Assembly: GCA_022793675.1 (NCBI GenBank)
Contig: JAAWDH010000007.1
Span: forward strand, 30,231 to 94,230
DNA length: 64,000 bases
Source of the DNA: Oscillospiraceae bacterium
GTDB lineage: Bacteria > Bacillota > Clostridia > Oscillospirales > Ruminococcaceae
Direction of reading: 5' to 3'
The notes under the pieces were generated by a model. It was not told where the DNA came from, made no database searches, and worked only from the letters and a program-made list of their open reading frames with translations. The first letter of the stretch is position 1; each line of letters opens with the position of its first letter. Both the position numbers and the translations under genes were made by a program. Shown here one piece after another: positions 52,321 through 60,818 of this stretch.

Positions 52321-53529
52321 ATGAAACAGAAGAAAGACATGATTGCCATGCTGCTGGCGGGCGGACAGGGATCCAGGCTTTACGTCCTGACCAAGGAAGT
52401 CGCCAAACCGGCAGTCTCCTTCGGCGGAAAGTACAAGATTATCGACTTCCCCCTCTCCAACTGCATCAATTCCGGCGTCGACACGGTCGGCGTGCTGACC
52501 CAGTATAGGCCTTTGGAGCTGAACTCCCATATCGGCAACGGCCAGCCCTGGGACTTGGACCGGCTCAACGGCGGCGTCTACATCCTGCCGCCTTACGCCA
52601 CCGCCACCGGCAGCCAATGGTACAAAGGCACAGCCAACGCCATCTATCAGAACCTGAATTTCATCGACCGCTATGACCCTGACAATGTGCTGATCCTCTC
52701 CGGCGACCATATCTACAAAATGGACTATTCCAAGATGCTCGCTTTCCATAAAGAGCATGATGCTGCCGCGACCATCGCCGTGCTGGAGGTTTCTTTGGAG
52801 GAAGCCAGCCGCTTCGGCATCATGAACACCGAGGAGGACGGTACCATCTACGAATTCGAGGAAAAGCCCAAGCAGCCTAAATCCACCAAAGCCTCCATGG
52901 GCATCTATATCTTCAACTGGAAAAAGCTGCGGCAGTACCTGGTGGACGACGAGGCCGATCCCCGCTCTTCTAACGACTTCGGCAAGAACATCATCCCGGC
53001 CATGCTGGCTGCCGGCGAAAAGATGATGGCTTATCAGTTCGAGGGCTACTGGAAAGACGTCGGGACCATCGATTCGCTGTGGGAAGCGAACATGGACCTC
53101 CTGAACCCCGGCGGCAGCTTGCAGCTGGATTCCCCCGACTGGCGGATCTATTCCCGCAGCGAGGCCCATCCGCCCCATTTTGTCGGCGAGAACGCCGAAA
53201 TTACCGAATCCATCGTTTCGGAAGGCTGCGAGGTAGACGGCAAGCTCTGGTACAGCGTCCTTTTCTCCAACGTCACCGTGGAGACCGGCGTTGACCTGAA
53301 TTCGGCGGTCGTCATGAGCAACACCGTCATCAAGAAAGGGGCCACCGTCAAATACGCCATCATCGCCGAAGACGCCATCATCGAAGAGGGCGCTGTCGTC
53401 GGCGACGACCCCTGCAACTACCCCGACAGCAGCGAATGGGGCATTGCCGTCGTCGGCCGGGGCGCTATCGTCAAAAAAGGCCAGGTCGTCCGCCCTAAAG
53501 AGATGATTGAGCCGGACGCCAACCGGTAA
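52321..53529 (+). CDS. glgC: Glucose-1-phosphate adenylyltransferase
   Basis: Makes ADP-glucose from glucose 1-phosphate and ATP, the committed step of glycogen synthesis. It has the nucleotide-binding [15 protein letters not shown], the conserved [15 protein letters not shown], the substrate site around [17 protein letters not shown], and a C-terminal left-handed beta-helix. Its 402 residues are typical. AAAGAGGTG lies before the ATG. It is paired with glgD, a regulatory homologue, as in other Firmicutes (GlgC/GlgD heteromer known from Geobacillus). Confidence 0.95.
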   Translation: MKQKKDMIAMLLAGGQGSRLYVLTKEVAKPAVSFGGKYKIIDFPLSNCINSGVDTVGVLTQYRPLELNSHIGNGQPWDLDRLNGGVYILPPYATATGSQWYKGTANAIYQNLNFIDRYDPDNVLILSGDHIYKMDYSKMLAFHKEHDAAATIAVLEVSLEEASRFGIMNTEEDGTIYEFEEKPKQPKSTKASMGIYIFNWKKLRQYLVDDEADPRSSNDFGKNIIPAMLAAGEKMMAYQFEGYWKDVGTIDSLWEANMDLLNPGGSLQLDSPDWRIYSRSEAHPPHFVGENAEITESIVSEGCEVDGKLWYSVLFSNVTVETGVDLNSAVVMSNTVIKKGATVKYAIIAEDAIIEEGAVVGDDPCNYPDSSEWGIAVVGRGAIVKKGQVVRPKEMIEPDANR

Positions 53530-53563
53530 CCCTGCCGTTTAAAGATTAGTGGAGGTATCTGTC

Positions 53564-54685
53564 ATGATTACAAAGACCATGTGCATCCTTTTTTCCGAGA
53601 GTTACTCTGCCGCCTCCAACGAGCTGGCAGAGGGCCGGACGCTGGCGACCGTCCCCTTCGGCGGCCGTTACCGGCTGATTGATTTCGCCCTTTCCTCGCT
53701 GGTCAAAGCCCAAGTAGCCAATATCGGCGTCGTCACCAAAGACAACTACGGCTCGCTTGTTGACCATCTCGGTTCCGGGCGGGACTGGGACTTGGCCCGG
53801 CGCAAGGGCGGCCTTAAAATCCTCACCCCTTTCGTCAAGCCGGAAAACGCCATCTCCCGCAACCGCAGCAAAATCGACGCGCTGCTCTCCTGCCGGATGT
53901 ACCTGGAGGAGAACAACGAGGAATACGTCATCCTCGCTGACACGAATGTCGTTATGAACATCGACTTTCGGGCGATGGTGGAATACCATGCCGAAAAAGG
54001 GGCCGATATCACGCTGGTATACCAGAACATCAACGATCCCGCCTATAACGGCATGGTTGTAGACTGCGACCGCAACAGCCAGGTTATTGACGCCTATTAC
54101 AGCGCCAGCGAGGCCAGCGAATCCAAGAGCGCCCTGCTTAAAGTGTTCATCTTCAACAAATCGCTGCTTCTAAGCCTGCTTGACCGGGCTTACACCTTCG
54201 GTTGGACCGATTTCGACCGGGATTTCATTACCAAGAATATCGCCAAGCTGAATATTTTCGGCTATGAACACAAGGGCTACGCCGCAGTTATCAACACCAT
54301 TACCGATTACTACACCGCCAGCATGGAGCTGATTGGCAGCGCCGATATCCGCAACGAGCTTTTCAACTCCGACACCCCGCTCCTGACCCGTGTCAAGAAC
54401 AGCCCGCCCACCATCTACGGCTTTGGCGGCAAGGTCCATAACAGCTTAATTGCCGATGGCTGCGTCATCGACGGCGAGGTCAACAACTGTATCATCTTCC
54501 GCGACGTTGAAATCAAGAAAGGCGCCGTGCTCAACAACTGCATTATCATCCAGGGCAGCGTCATTGAACCAGGCGCGCAGCTGAACTGCGTCATCGCCGA
54601 CAAAAACGTCGTTGTCGAAGCGGAACACACCCTCTCCGGCTATCCCACCTACCCCTTCGTCATCTCTAAGGGCCAGCGCGTATAA
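53564..54685 (+). CDS. glgD: GlgD subunit of ADP-glucose pyrophosphorylase
   Basis: A homologue of GlgC without an intact catalytic loop: the N-terminal AGGxGxRL motif is replaced by SESYSAASNELAEGRT, while FGGRYRLIDFALSS and the C-terminal beta-helix remain. It therefore probably acts as a regulatory partner of GlgC rather than an enzyme on its own. The ATG at 53564 follows GTGGAGG; upstream in-frame codons lie within that site. It has 373 residues and follows glgC by 34 bp. Confidence 0.93.
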   Translation: MITKTMCILFSESYSAASNELAEGRTLATVPFGGRYRLIDFALSSLVKAQVANIGVVTKDNYGSLVDHLGSGRDWDLARRKGGLKILTPFVKPENAISRNRSKIDALLSCRMYLEENNEEYVILADTNVVMNIDFRAMVEYHAEKGADITLVYQNINDPAYNGMVVDCDRNSQVIDAYYSASEASESKSALLKVFIFNKSLLLSLLDRAYTFGWTDFDRDFITKNIAKLNIFGYEHKGYAAVINTITDYYTASMELIGSADIRNELFNSDTPLLTRVKNSPPTIYGFGGKVHNSLIADGCVIDGEVNNCIIFRDVEIKKGAVLNNCIIIQGSVIEPGAQLNCVIADKNVVVEAEHTLSGYPTYPFVISKGQRV

Positions 54686-54716
54686 GGTAACCTAACCCAC
54701 AGGAAGGATGTTTGCT

Positions 54717-56132
54717 ATGAAAATACTGTTTGTCGCCAGCGAGGCGCTCCCCTTCATTAAGGTCGGCGGGCTGGGGGATGTGGCTGGCGCGCTGCCCAAG
54801 GCGCTGGTCAAAAAGGGCCATGACGCCCGCGTGGTGCTGCCCTATTACTCCTCCATCAAGCAGGAAATGAAGGAAAAATGCAGCTATATAAAATATTTTT
54901 ACTTTTACCTGGGCTGGCGCAACTGCTACTGCGGCATTTTTGAAGCCGAAGTCGACGGCGTAACCTACTACCTAATCGACAACGAATATTACTTCCGGCG
55001 CGCCGCCCCCTACGGGGAGTTTGACGACGCCGAGCGCTTCGCTTTCTTCTCCAAGGCGGCACTGGAGATTCTCCCTCAGGTCGGCTTCTTCCCCGATGTC
55101 ATCCACGCCAACGACTGGCATACTGCCTTGCTCCCCGTCTACCTGGACACCCAGTTCCGCTGGCGGGAAGGCTTTGAGTATGTCAAAACGGTCTTCTCGA
55201 TCCACAATATCGAGTTCCAAGGCAAGTACGGCATGGAGATTTTAGGGCCAGTGCTGGGGATTTCCAACGATTGCCGCAATATGCTGGAAATGGACGACTG
55301 CCTCAATATGATGAAAGGCGCTATCGAACGGGCCAATGCCGTCACTACCGTTTCCCGCAGCTACGCCAATGAAATCATGGACCCCTATTTCTCCTTTGGC
55401 CTTGACCCTATCCTCAGCGCCCGGCGCTGGAAGCTCTCCGGCATTGTCAACGGCATTGACATGGACACCTTCAACCCCGAAACCGACCCGCACATCCCCC
55501 ACAATTACAGCGCTAAAAAGCTCAAGGGCAAAGCCCTCGACCGCAAGGCGCTGCAGGAGGAACTGGGGCTGCCTGTCCGGGACGTCCCGCTGGTGGGTAT
55601 GGTCGGCCGGCTGACCGACCAGAAGGGCCTGACCCTCTTTTATCCGATTATGGAAGAATTGATGCGGGAGGATATCCAGATGGTGGTACTGGGCACCGGC
55701 TACCATGACCTGGAGAATTTCATGCGCTTCTGCGACGCGGCCTACCACGACAAATTCCGCGCAATGATTACCTTCTCCGCCAGTATGGCGCAGAAGATTT
55801 ACGCCGCCTCTGACATTTTCCTGATGCCCAGCAAGTCCGAACCCTGCGGCCTAGCCCAGATGATCGCCATGCGTTATGGCTCCATCCCGGTGGTGCATTC
55901 CGTCGGCGGCCTTCGGGACACGGTTATCCCCTTCAACCACATGGACGGCACCGGCAACGGCGTCACCTTCCAGTCTTTCAACGCCGGTGACCTCTTAGGC
56001 GCCGTCAAACGGGCCATTGCCATTTGGTGGGAGCCTGACCAGCGCAAAAAGATTGTCCACAACGGCATGACCGGCAACTATTCCTGGGATGTGTCAGCAG
56101 ACGAATATATCCGTATTTACGAGTCTTTATAA
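54717..56132 (+). CDS. glgA: Glycogen synthase
   Basis: GT5 glucosyltransferase that extends alpha-1,4-glucan with ADP-glucose. The ADP-glucose-binding KVGGLGDVAGALPKAL starts at residue 15, and the C-terminal GT-B part has MVGRLTDQKGL and SKSEPCGLAQM with the catalytic Glu. Its 471 residues are usual. The ATG at 54717 is chosen because AGGAAGG is at good distance; the ATG at 54708 sits directly on it. Ends with a strong terminator. Confidence 0.95.
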   Translation: MKILFVASEALPFIKVGGLGDVAGALPKALVKKGHDARVVLPYYSSIKQEMKEKCSYIKYFYFYLGWRNCYCGIFEAEVDGVTYYLIDNEYYFRRAAPYGEFDDAERFAFFSKAALEILPQVGFFPDVIHANDWHTALLPVYLDTQFRWREGFEYVKTVFSIHNIEFQGKYGMEILGPVLGISNDCRNMLEMDDCLNMMKGAIERANAVTTVSRSYANEIMDPYFSFGLDPILSARRWKLSGIVNGIDMDTFNPETDPHIPHNYSAKKLKGKALDRKALQEELGLPVRDVPLVGMVGRLTDQKGLTLFYPIMEELMREDIQMVVLGTGYHDLENFMRFCDAAYHDKFRAMITFSASMAQKIYAASDIFLMPSKSEPCGLAQMIAMRYGSIPVVHSVGGLRDTVIPFNHMDGTGNGVTFQSFNAGDLLGAVKRAIAIWWEPDQRKKIVHNGMTGNYSWDVSADEYIRIYESL

Positions 56133-56137
56133 GATGA

Positions 56138-56194
56138 ATCCTACTGCGTTAGCTCTGTCACACGCTGCCTGCCAACGCAGTAGGATGTTTTTTG
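56138..56194 (+). terminator. Terminator of the glgBCDA operon
   Basis: A perfect 13-bp stem (ATCCTACTGCGTT at 56138-56150 with AACGCAGTAGGAT at 56174-56186) followed by GTTTTTTG. The stem arm contains the CTACTGCG word that also ends the dispersed hairpin elements. Confidence 0.9.
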
Positions 56195-56290
56195 CAGCCC
56201 CTTCGGCAGGCTGCATCCGACGCAGAAGGATTGAATGGCTGCTTACCCAGCGGCCCTGACGGGCAAACGCCTTTGAGTAGGGTAACAGCG

Positions 56291-56411
56291 TTTAAAAATG
56301 GTAGAATTTATCGACGCAGAAGGCGGTTTTTTGAAGGCAAACAGGCATCTTGGCGATTAAAAGTTTTGCGGAGCTTTTTTAAAAGCGACCCGTATCTTTC
56401 GTATTCTTTCA
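56291..56411 (-). repeat. Dispersed hairpin element, copy G (diverged)
   Basis: Begins with AATTTATCGACGCAGAAGGC, has GGCGATTAAAAGTTTTGCGG and a hairpin GCTTTTTTAAAAGC in place of the usual core. A partial copy of the CCGACGCAG end is at 56218-56226. It fills part of the gap between glgA and glgP. Confidence 0.55.
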
Positions 56412-56451
56412 GATCTCTAAATGCTGTTGCCCTGCCTTTGAGTCCCCCTGC

Positions 56452-56480
56452 TTGAAATTCCCTGCGGGGTGTGATATAAT
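56452..56480 (+). promoter_or_regulatory. Promoter of glgP
   Basis: TTGAAA (56452-56457), a 17-bp spacer and a perfect TATAAT (56475-56480), 55 bp before the ATG. It separates glgP expression from the synthesis genes, which end at a terminator. Confidence 0.75.
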
Positions 56481-56535
56481 AACAAGAGAATCCCTCCGCC
56501 GAAGGGGGGAATTTTACGAAAGTGAGGTTTTTTTC

Positions 56536-58929
56536 ATGAGTTGCTCAGCAATTGAGCTTAAAAATGACATCATCAAAACCTTGAAAACCGATTTCGGCTA
56601 CGACGCCGAAAAAGCCACCATCCGCCAGGTTTACGGCGCGGTGCTGACCGTTGTCCAGCAGAAACTGCTGGACAAGCGGAGCGCTTATCTGGACCAGCTG
56701 AAGCGCAGCAACCAGAAACGCATCTACTATATGTCGATGGAGTTTTTGGTGGGACGCTCGCTGCTCAATAACCTCTACAACCTGAGCATGGTCGACGAAA
56801 TGCGCGAGGCTGTAGCCCAGATGGGCTTCGATCTAGATGAGCTTTGCGAGATGGAACCGGACGCCGGCCTGGGAAACGGCGGCTTAGGGCGTCTGGCGGC
56901 CTGCTATCTGGATGCGGCGACCACGCTGGAATACCCGATCACCGGTTTTTCGATCCGTTATGAATTCGGCCTTTTCAAGCAGAAAATCGTTGACGGCTGG
57001 CAGATGGAATACCCGGACAACTGGCTGGAAATGGGCGGCTATTGGCTGGTGCCCCGCCGCGACGAGGCCAAAGAAATCCACTTTGACGGCGAGGTCAAAG
57101 AGGAATGGGGTGAAAAAGGCCATAAGATCAGCCATATGAACTACTACACCGTCCGCGCCGTCCCCTACGACCTGCTGATCAGCGGTAAGGATACAAGCGC
57201 CGTCAACTCCCTGCGCCTGTGGAGCGCCGAATCGGTAGACAGCTTCGATATGGGCATCTTCGCCCGCGGCGAGCACGTCAAATCGATGGAAAACGCCAAC
57301 CGCGCCGAGGCCATTTCCAAAGTACTTTACCCTGCCGACGACCATATCGAAGGCAAACGCCTGCGCTTAAAACAGCAGTATTTCTTTGTTTCAGCGTCGC
57401 TGCAAAACATTATCCAGATCCATTTGCGCACCAACCCCACCTTGGATAACCTCCCTGAAAAAGCTGTTATCCATATCAACGACACCCATCCCGCCCTCTG
57501 CGTGCCGGAACTGATGCGGCTGCTGGTGGACGATTATGGCTACGAGTGGGATAAGGCCTGGGATATTACCTGCCGGACGCTGGCCTATACCAACCACACC
57601 ATTATGAGCGAAGCGCTGGAAAAATGGGATGTGAACCTCTTTAAGCACCACCTGCCCCGGGTCTACTCCATCTGCGAGGAAATCAACCGCCGCTTCTGCA
57701 GCTATGTCTACCAGAACTTCCCCAAAAAAAGCGCGGCAATCCAGAATATGGCCGCCATTGCCAACAACCAGGTGCGGATGGCCAACCTCTGCATGATCGC
57801 CTGCTTCTCGGTAAACGGCGTTTCCAAACTGCACTCCGACATCCTGAAAGAAGACCTCTTCCGGGATTATAACGAGATTTTCCCCACCAAGATCACCAAC
57901 GTCACCAACGGCATTACCGCCCGACGCTGGCTCTGCCAGGGCAACCCGGAACTTTCGGCGCTGATTACCGAACTGATTGGCGGCGATTTCCAGAAAAACT
58001 TAATGCAGCTGCAAAAACTCAACGCCTACCGCGACGACGATGCTGTGCTCAAACGGCTGGCCGAGATTAAGCTGCACAACAAGCAGCGCCTGGCGGCCTA
58101 TATCGCCGCCCACAACGGCATCCGGGTGGATCCCAACTCCATCTTCGACATCCAGGTCAAGCGCCTGCATGAGTATAAGCGCCAGCTGATGAACGCGCTG
58201 CTTATCCTCCACCTTTACTTGGAAATCAAACAGCGCGGCCGTACCATTGAACCCCGCACCTTTATCTTTGGCGCAAAGGCTTCCCCTGGGTATTATATGG
58301 CTAAGGAGATCATCCGCTTTATCTGCTGCCTGGGCGAGATGATTAACCGCGACGCCAGCCTCAACGGGATGCTCAAGGTAATTTTCCTGGAAAATTACCG
58401 GGTTTCGCTGGCAGAAATCATCTACCCAGCCGCCGAAATCAGCGAACAGATTTCCCAGGCCGGCAAGGAAGCCTCCGGTACCGGCAATATGAAGATGATG
58501 CTCAACGGCGCCATTACCCTGGGCACAATGGACGGCGCAAACGTCGAAATCTACGACGCCGTCGGCAACGACAACATCTTCATTTTCGGCATGAATACCG
58601 CCGAAGTGATCCAATGCCGCAAAAACGGCTACAATCCTTGGAACGTCTACAGCCAGAACGGCTATATCCGCGAGGTGCTGGACTTCATCCAACGGGGCGG
58701 CATCGACAACAAGAATTTCGATTCGATTGTCAACTACCTGCTGCATAACGACCAGTATATGTCCCTGGCTGATTTTGACAGCTACCGCCTCTGCCAGCAG
58801 AAGGTCAACGACGCCTACCGCGACCAGACCACCTGGAACCAGATGTCGCTGTGCAACATCGCCGAATCCGGCATCTTCTCTGCCGACCGCAGCATCCAGG
58901 ACTATATCGACCGCATCTGGTATAGATAA
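56536..58929 (+). CDS. glgP: Glycogen/starch phosphorylase
   Basis: Releases glucose 1-phosphate from glycogen. A PLP-dependent GT35 enzyme of 797 residues; the cofactor Lys is Lys653 in SGTGNMKMMLNGA, and the N-terminal YYMSMEFLVGRSLLNN and AGLGNGGLGRLAACYLD are typical. The ATG at 56536 follows AAAGTGAGG; the frame is open upstream across the promoter. It has its own promoter and lies after the synthesis operon, so synthesis and breakdown can be regulated separately. Confidence 0.96.
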   Translation: MSCSAIELKNDIIKTLKTDFGYDAEKATIRQVYGAVLTVVQQKLLDKRSAYLDQLKRSNQKRIYYMSMEFLVGRSLLNNLYNLSMVDEMREAVAQMGFDLDELCEMEPDAGLGNGGLGRLAACYLDAATTLEYPITGFSIRYEFGLFKQKIVDGWQMEYPDNWLEMGGYWLVPRRDEAKEIHFDGEVKEEWGEKGHKISHMNYYTVRAVPYDLLISGKDTSAVNSLRLWSAESVDSFDMGIFARGEHVKSMENANRAEAISKVLYPADDHIEGKRLRLKQQYFFVSASLQNIIQIHLRTNPTLDNLPEKAVIHINDTHPALCVPELMRLLVDDYGYEWDKAWDITCRTLAYTNHTIMSEALEKWDVNLFKHHLPRVYSICEEINRRFCSYVYQNFPKKSAAIQNMAAIANNQVRMANLCMIACFSVNGVSKLHSDILKEDLFRDYNEIFPTKITNVTNGITARRWLCQGNPELSALITELIGGDFQKNLMQLQKLNAYRDDDAVLKRLAEIKLHNKQRLAAYIAAHNGIRVDPNSIFDIQVKRLHEYKRQLMNALLILHLYLEIKQRGRTIEPRTFIFGAKASPGYYMAKEIIRFICCLGEMINRDASLNGMLKVIFLENYRVSLAEIIYPAAEISEQISQAGKEASGTGNMKMMLNGAITLGTMDGANVEIYDAVGNDNIFIFGMNTAEVIQCRKNGYNPWNVYSQNGYIREVLDFIQRGGIDNKNFDSIVNYLLHNDQYMSLADFDSYRLCQQKVNDAYRDQTTWNQMSLCNIAESGIFSADRSIQDYIDRIWYR

Positions 58930-58936
58930 CGCTTTT

Positions 58937-59049
58937 TCCGCTTTTCCGCTTTTTGAAAAAAGCTTGGCAAAAACTTTTACCCGCCTGGGCACTTGCCTGC
59001 CCCATAGGAAAAATTCTACTGCGTCGACTTGGACCATCGGCGCAGTAGA
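58937..59049 (+). repeat. Dispersed hairpin element, copy H
   Basis: Core hairpin GCTTTTT-GA-AAAAAGC (58948-58963) in which both arms differ from the common GCTTTCT/AGAAAGC by matching changes, then AGCTTGGCAAAAACTTTT. The right end, CTACTGCGTCG (59018-59028), pairs through CTACTGCG with CGCAGTAG at 59041-59048 as a second hairpin. Confidence 0.65.
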
Positions 59050-59067
59050 TTTCATTAGGAGGTTTTT

Positions 59068-59661
59068 ATGGATAAAGATTCGCTGCGGCATGGGGATTTT
59101 CAGGTTCGCCGCTGGCCGCTGCCGCCCGCCGTGCCAGACGGACTGCCTGAATTTTTAGAAGACACGCTGCCTTTCTGGGGGCATAAGGAAACCGGCCGCG
59201 GGATCGGCAAAAGCTGCCTCAGCCAATGGTACCCAAGCCCCTTTCAAGCGGATGGCCAGCACTATAGCTGCATGGAACAGTATATGATGGCGATGAAGGC
59301 GGAGCTCTTTGGCGACAACGAAATAAAGGCGCTGATCCTTGCCGCTTCAGAGCCGGGGAAAATTAAAGCGCTGGGCCGCAAAGTGCGCGGGTTTGATGAA
59401 TCGGTCTGGGAACGGTTCCGTTTTTCAATCGTCTGTACTGGCAACTACCAGAAATTCAGCGAAAATGAAGCGCTCCGCTGGTTTTTGCTGGGGACAAAAG
59501 AGGCTGTCCTGATTGAAGCCAGCCCTTACGACCGGCTGTGGGGCATCGGTATGGGCGCGCAGAATCCCGACATTGCTTATCCTGGCCGTTGGCGGGGGAA
59601 AAACCTGCTAGGGTTTGCGCTGATGGCGGTGCGATCGGCGCTTCGGCAGGCTCAGGAATAG
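59068..59661 (+). CDS. NADAR family protein
   Basis: A 197-residue protein of the NADAR/YbiA (DUF1768) family: LSQWYPSPFQADGQHYSCME, ALGRKVRGFDESVWE and LLGTKEAVLIEASPYDRLWG follow the family pattern. NADAR proteins act on ADP-ribose or riboflavin intermediates as glycosidases; some remove ADP-ribose from nucleic acid bases in anti-phage defence systems. No partner ADP-ribosyltransferase is next to it here. AGGAGG lies before the ATG, and a strong terminator follows, so it is a single unit. Confidence 0.9.
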   Translation: MDKDSLRHGDFQVRRWPLPPAVPDGLPEFLEDTLPFWGHKETGRGIGKSCLSQWYPSPFQADGQHYSCMEQYMMAMKAELFGDNEIKALILAASEPGKIKALGRKVRGFDESVWERFRFSIVCTGNYQKFSENEALRWFLLGTKEAVLIEASPYDRLWGIGMGAQNPDIAYPGRWRGKNLLGFALMAVRSALRQAQE

Positions 59662-59670
59662 GCTTGAATA

Positions 59671-59717
59671 AAAGGCAGATGCTGCGTATCGCCTACGCCC
59701 AGCATCTGCCTTTTATT
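59671..59717. terminator. Terminator after the NADAR gene, probably bidirectional
   Basis: A perfect 14-bp stem (59671-59684 with 59700-59713) followed by TATTT on the plus strand and by T-rich sequence on the minus strand. It separates the NADAR gene from the converging sortase-nitroreductase set. Confidence 0.8.
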
Positions 59718-59792
59718 TATTTTTCTCTCTTTTCGAAAAAAGTGTTCCCAGTACATTAGCGCCTGCAATGAATAACAATTCAGAAAAGGGAG

Positions 59793-60212
59793 TTATTTTT
59801 TCAGCTTTTCCAACAATGGCGCACAGATGAGTACAAATACGATAAAGGTTGCTGCCAAGGCGGCATAGTACAATTTGTCTGACAACAGCTTGATACTGGT
59901 TGAGTCGTAATACATTTTGCCGTCATAGAGCACTGCGCTGACGGTGCTGCGATATTTTTTACTGTTTTCCATTACAAAATGAGCGCCGCTAGGCACGCCG
60001 TACAGCCTATATTCTTCGCCCTGATAAGAAACAGTAACACGCAAGCTGCCTGGGTTCAGCCGGGAGCCGCCTGTTTTAATCTCGGTGACCTTGACAGAAA
60101 CGTCCGTCCCCAGCGCATCTTTGTCCTGGCTGAAGGCTTGCTGGTGAAGAAAAATGGTTAAAAGGAGCAAAATTGCAAAAACAACTGGAAGCAAAAATTT
60201 CTTAGAAACCAT
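59793..60212 (-). CDS. Membrane protein of unknown function
   Basis: A 139-residue protein with an N-terminal membrane span (about 5-25) and a C-terminal span (about 111-133), with an outer domain in between (DVSVKVTEIKTGGSRLNPGS, then EYRLYGVPSGAHFVMENSKK). I recognise no family. The ATG at 60212 follows GGGAGGGC. It lies 18 bp after the nitroreductase gene and is the last gene of the set that starts with the sortase. Confidence 0.7.
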   Translation of the reverse strand: MVSKKFLLPVVFAILLLLTIFLHQQAFSQDKDALGTDVSVKVTEIKTGGSRLNPGSLRVTVSYQGEEYRLYGVPSGAHFVMENSKKYRSTVSAVLYDGKMYYDSTSIKLLSDKLYYAALAATFIVFVLICAPLLEKLKK

Positions 60213-60230
60213 TCCTAGCCCTCCCAACAT

Positions 60231-60818
60231 TCAGCTTCGCCATTGGACCAGCTCTGAAAACGACTTCCTAGGCCGGGTCACAGGCGATTCGGCGGCATAC
60301 CCCACCGCCAGCGCCGCTGTAAGCTGCCCTTTGCCGCCCAGCCAACGAAGCAGGGCATCATAGGCAAAAAAGGTATCGCAGATCCATAGGCTGCCCAGCC
60401 CTAGTTCTGTTGCTGTCAATGTCATGTTTTCAATTGCCGCACCGATAGACTGGGTATTGCAAATTTCGCTGACCCGTTCCTCCAGCGTCAGGGGCTGATG
60501 CAGGCTGCCGTCCTCGGTATTGAGGATAAAAATGGTCACCGGCGCTGCCGCCATAATCTCTTTGGTGTGCCGGGCGCTTTCCAGATATGGTGCGACGCTT
60601 GGCAGCATCGGCGTCTCTTTCTCCTGCGCAAAGCCCTGCTCCATTGCCGCCAGCATCTCTGCCTTCGCTTCGCCAGAAACGACGATAAACCGCCAGGGCT
60701 GCCGATTTTTGGAGGAGGGAGCCAACATCCCAGCCTGAAGGATGGCCTCCACCATCTCTTTCGGGACAGGCTTATCCAGATATTTGCGGATGCTTCTCCT
60801 ATTGCTGATCGCTTCCAT
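60231..60818 (-). CDS. Nitroreductase family protein
   Basis: FMN-dependent NAD(P)H oxidoreductase of 195 residues. SNRRSIRKYLDKPVP and MLAPSSKNRQPWRFIVV are the FMN-binding segments, and GLGSLWICD the C-terminal one. The physiological substrate is unknown. The ATG at 60818 follows GAGGAGG; longer open frame is within the sortase gene. It overlaps the sortase end by 20 bp, so the two are coupled, an unusual pair. Confidence 0.9.
   Translation of the reverse strand: MEAISNRRSIRKYLDKPVPKEMVEAILQAGMLAPSSKNRQPWRFIVVSGEAKAEMLAAMEQGFAQEKETPMLPSVAPYLESARHTKEIMAAAPVTIFILNTEDGSLHQPLTLEERVSEICNTQSIGAAIENMTLTATELGLGSLWICDTFFAYDALLRWLGGKGQLTAALAVGYAAESPVTRPRKSFSELVQWRS

Noticed and set aside
56138..56194. 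Inverted repeat considered as a CRISPR repeat or attachment site
   Set aside because: It occurs once as a full palindrome with a T run just after glgA, which fits a terminator; no regular array or spacers exist anywhere in the window.
50259..58929. glgD considered as a duplicated glgC
   Set aside because: The nucleotide-binding loop is replaced and the pair is the normal Firmicutes GlgC/GlgD arrangement, not a recent duplication.
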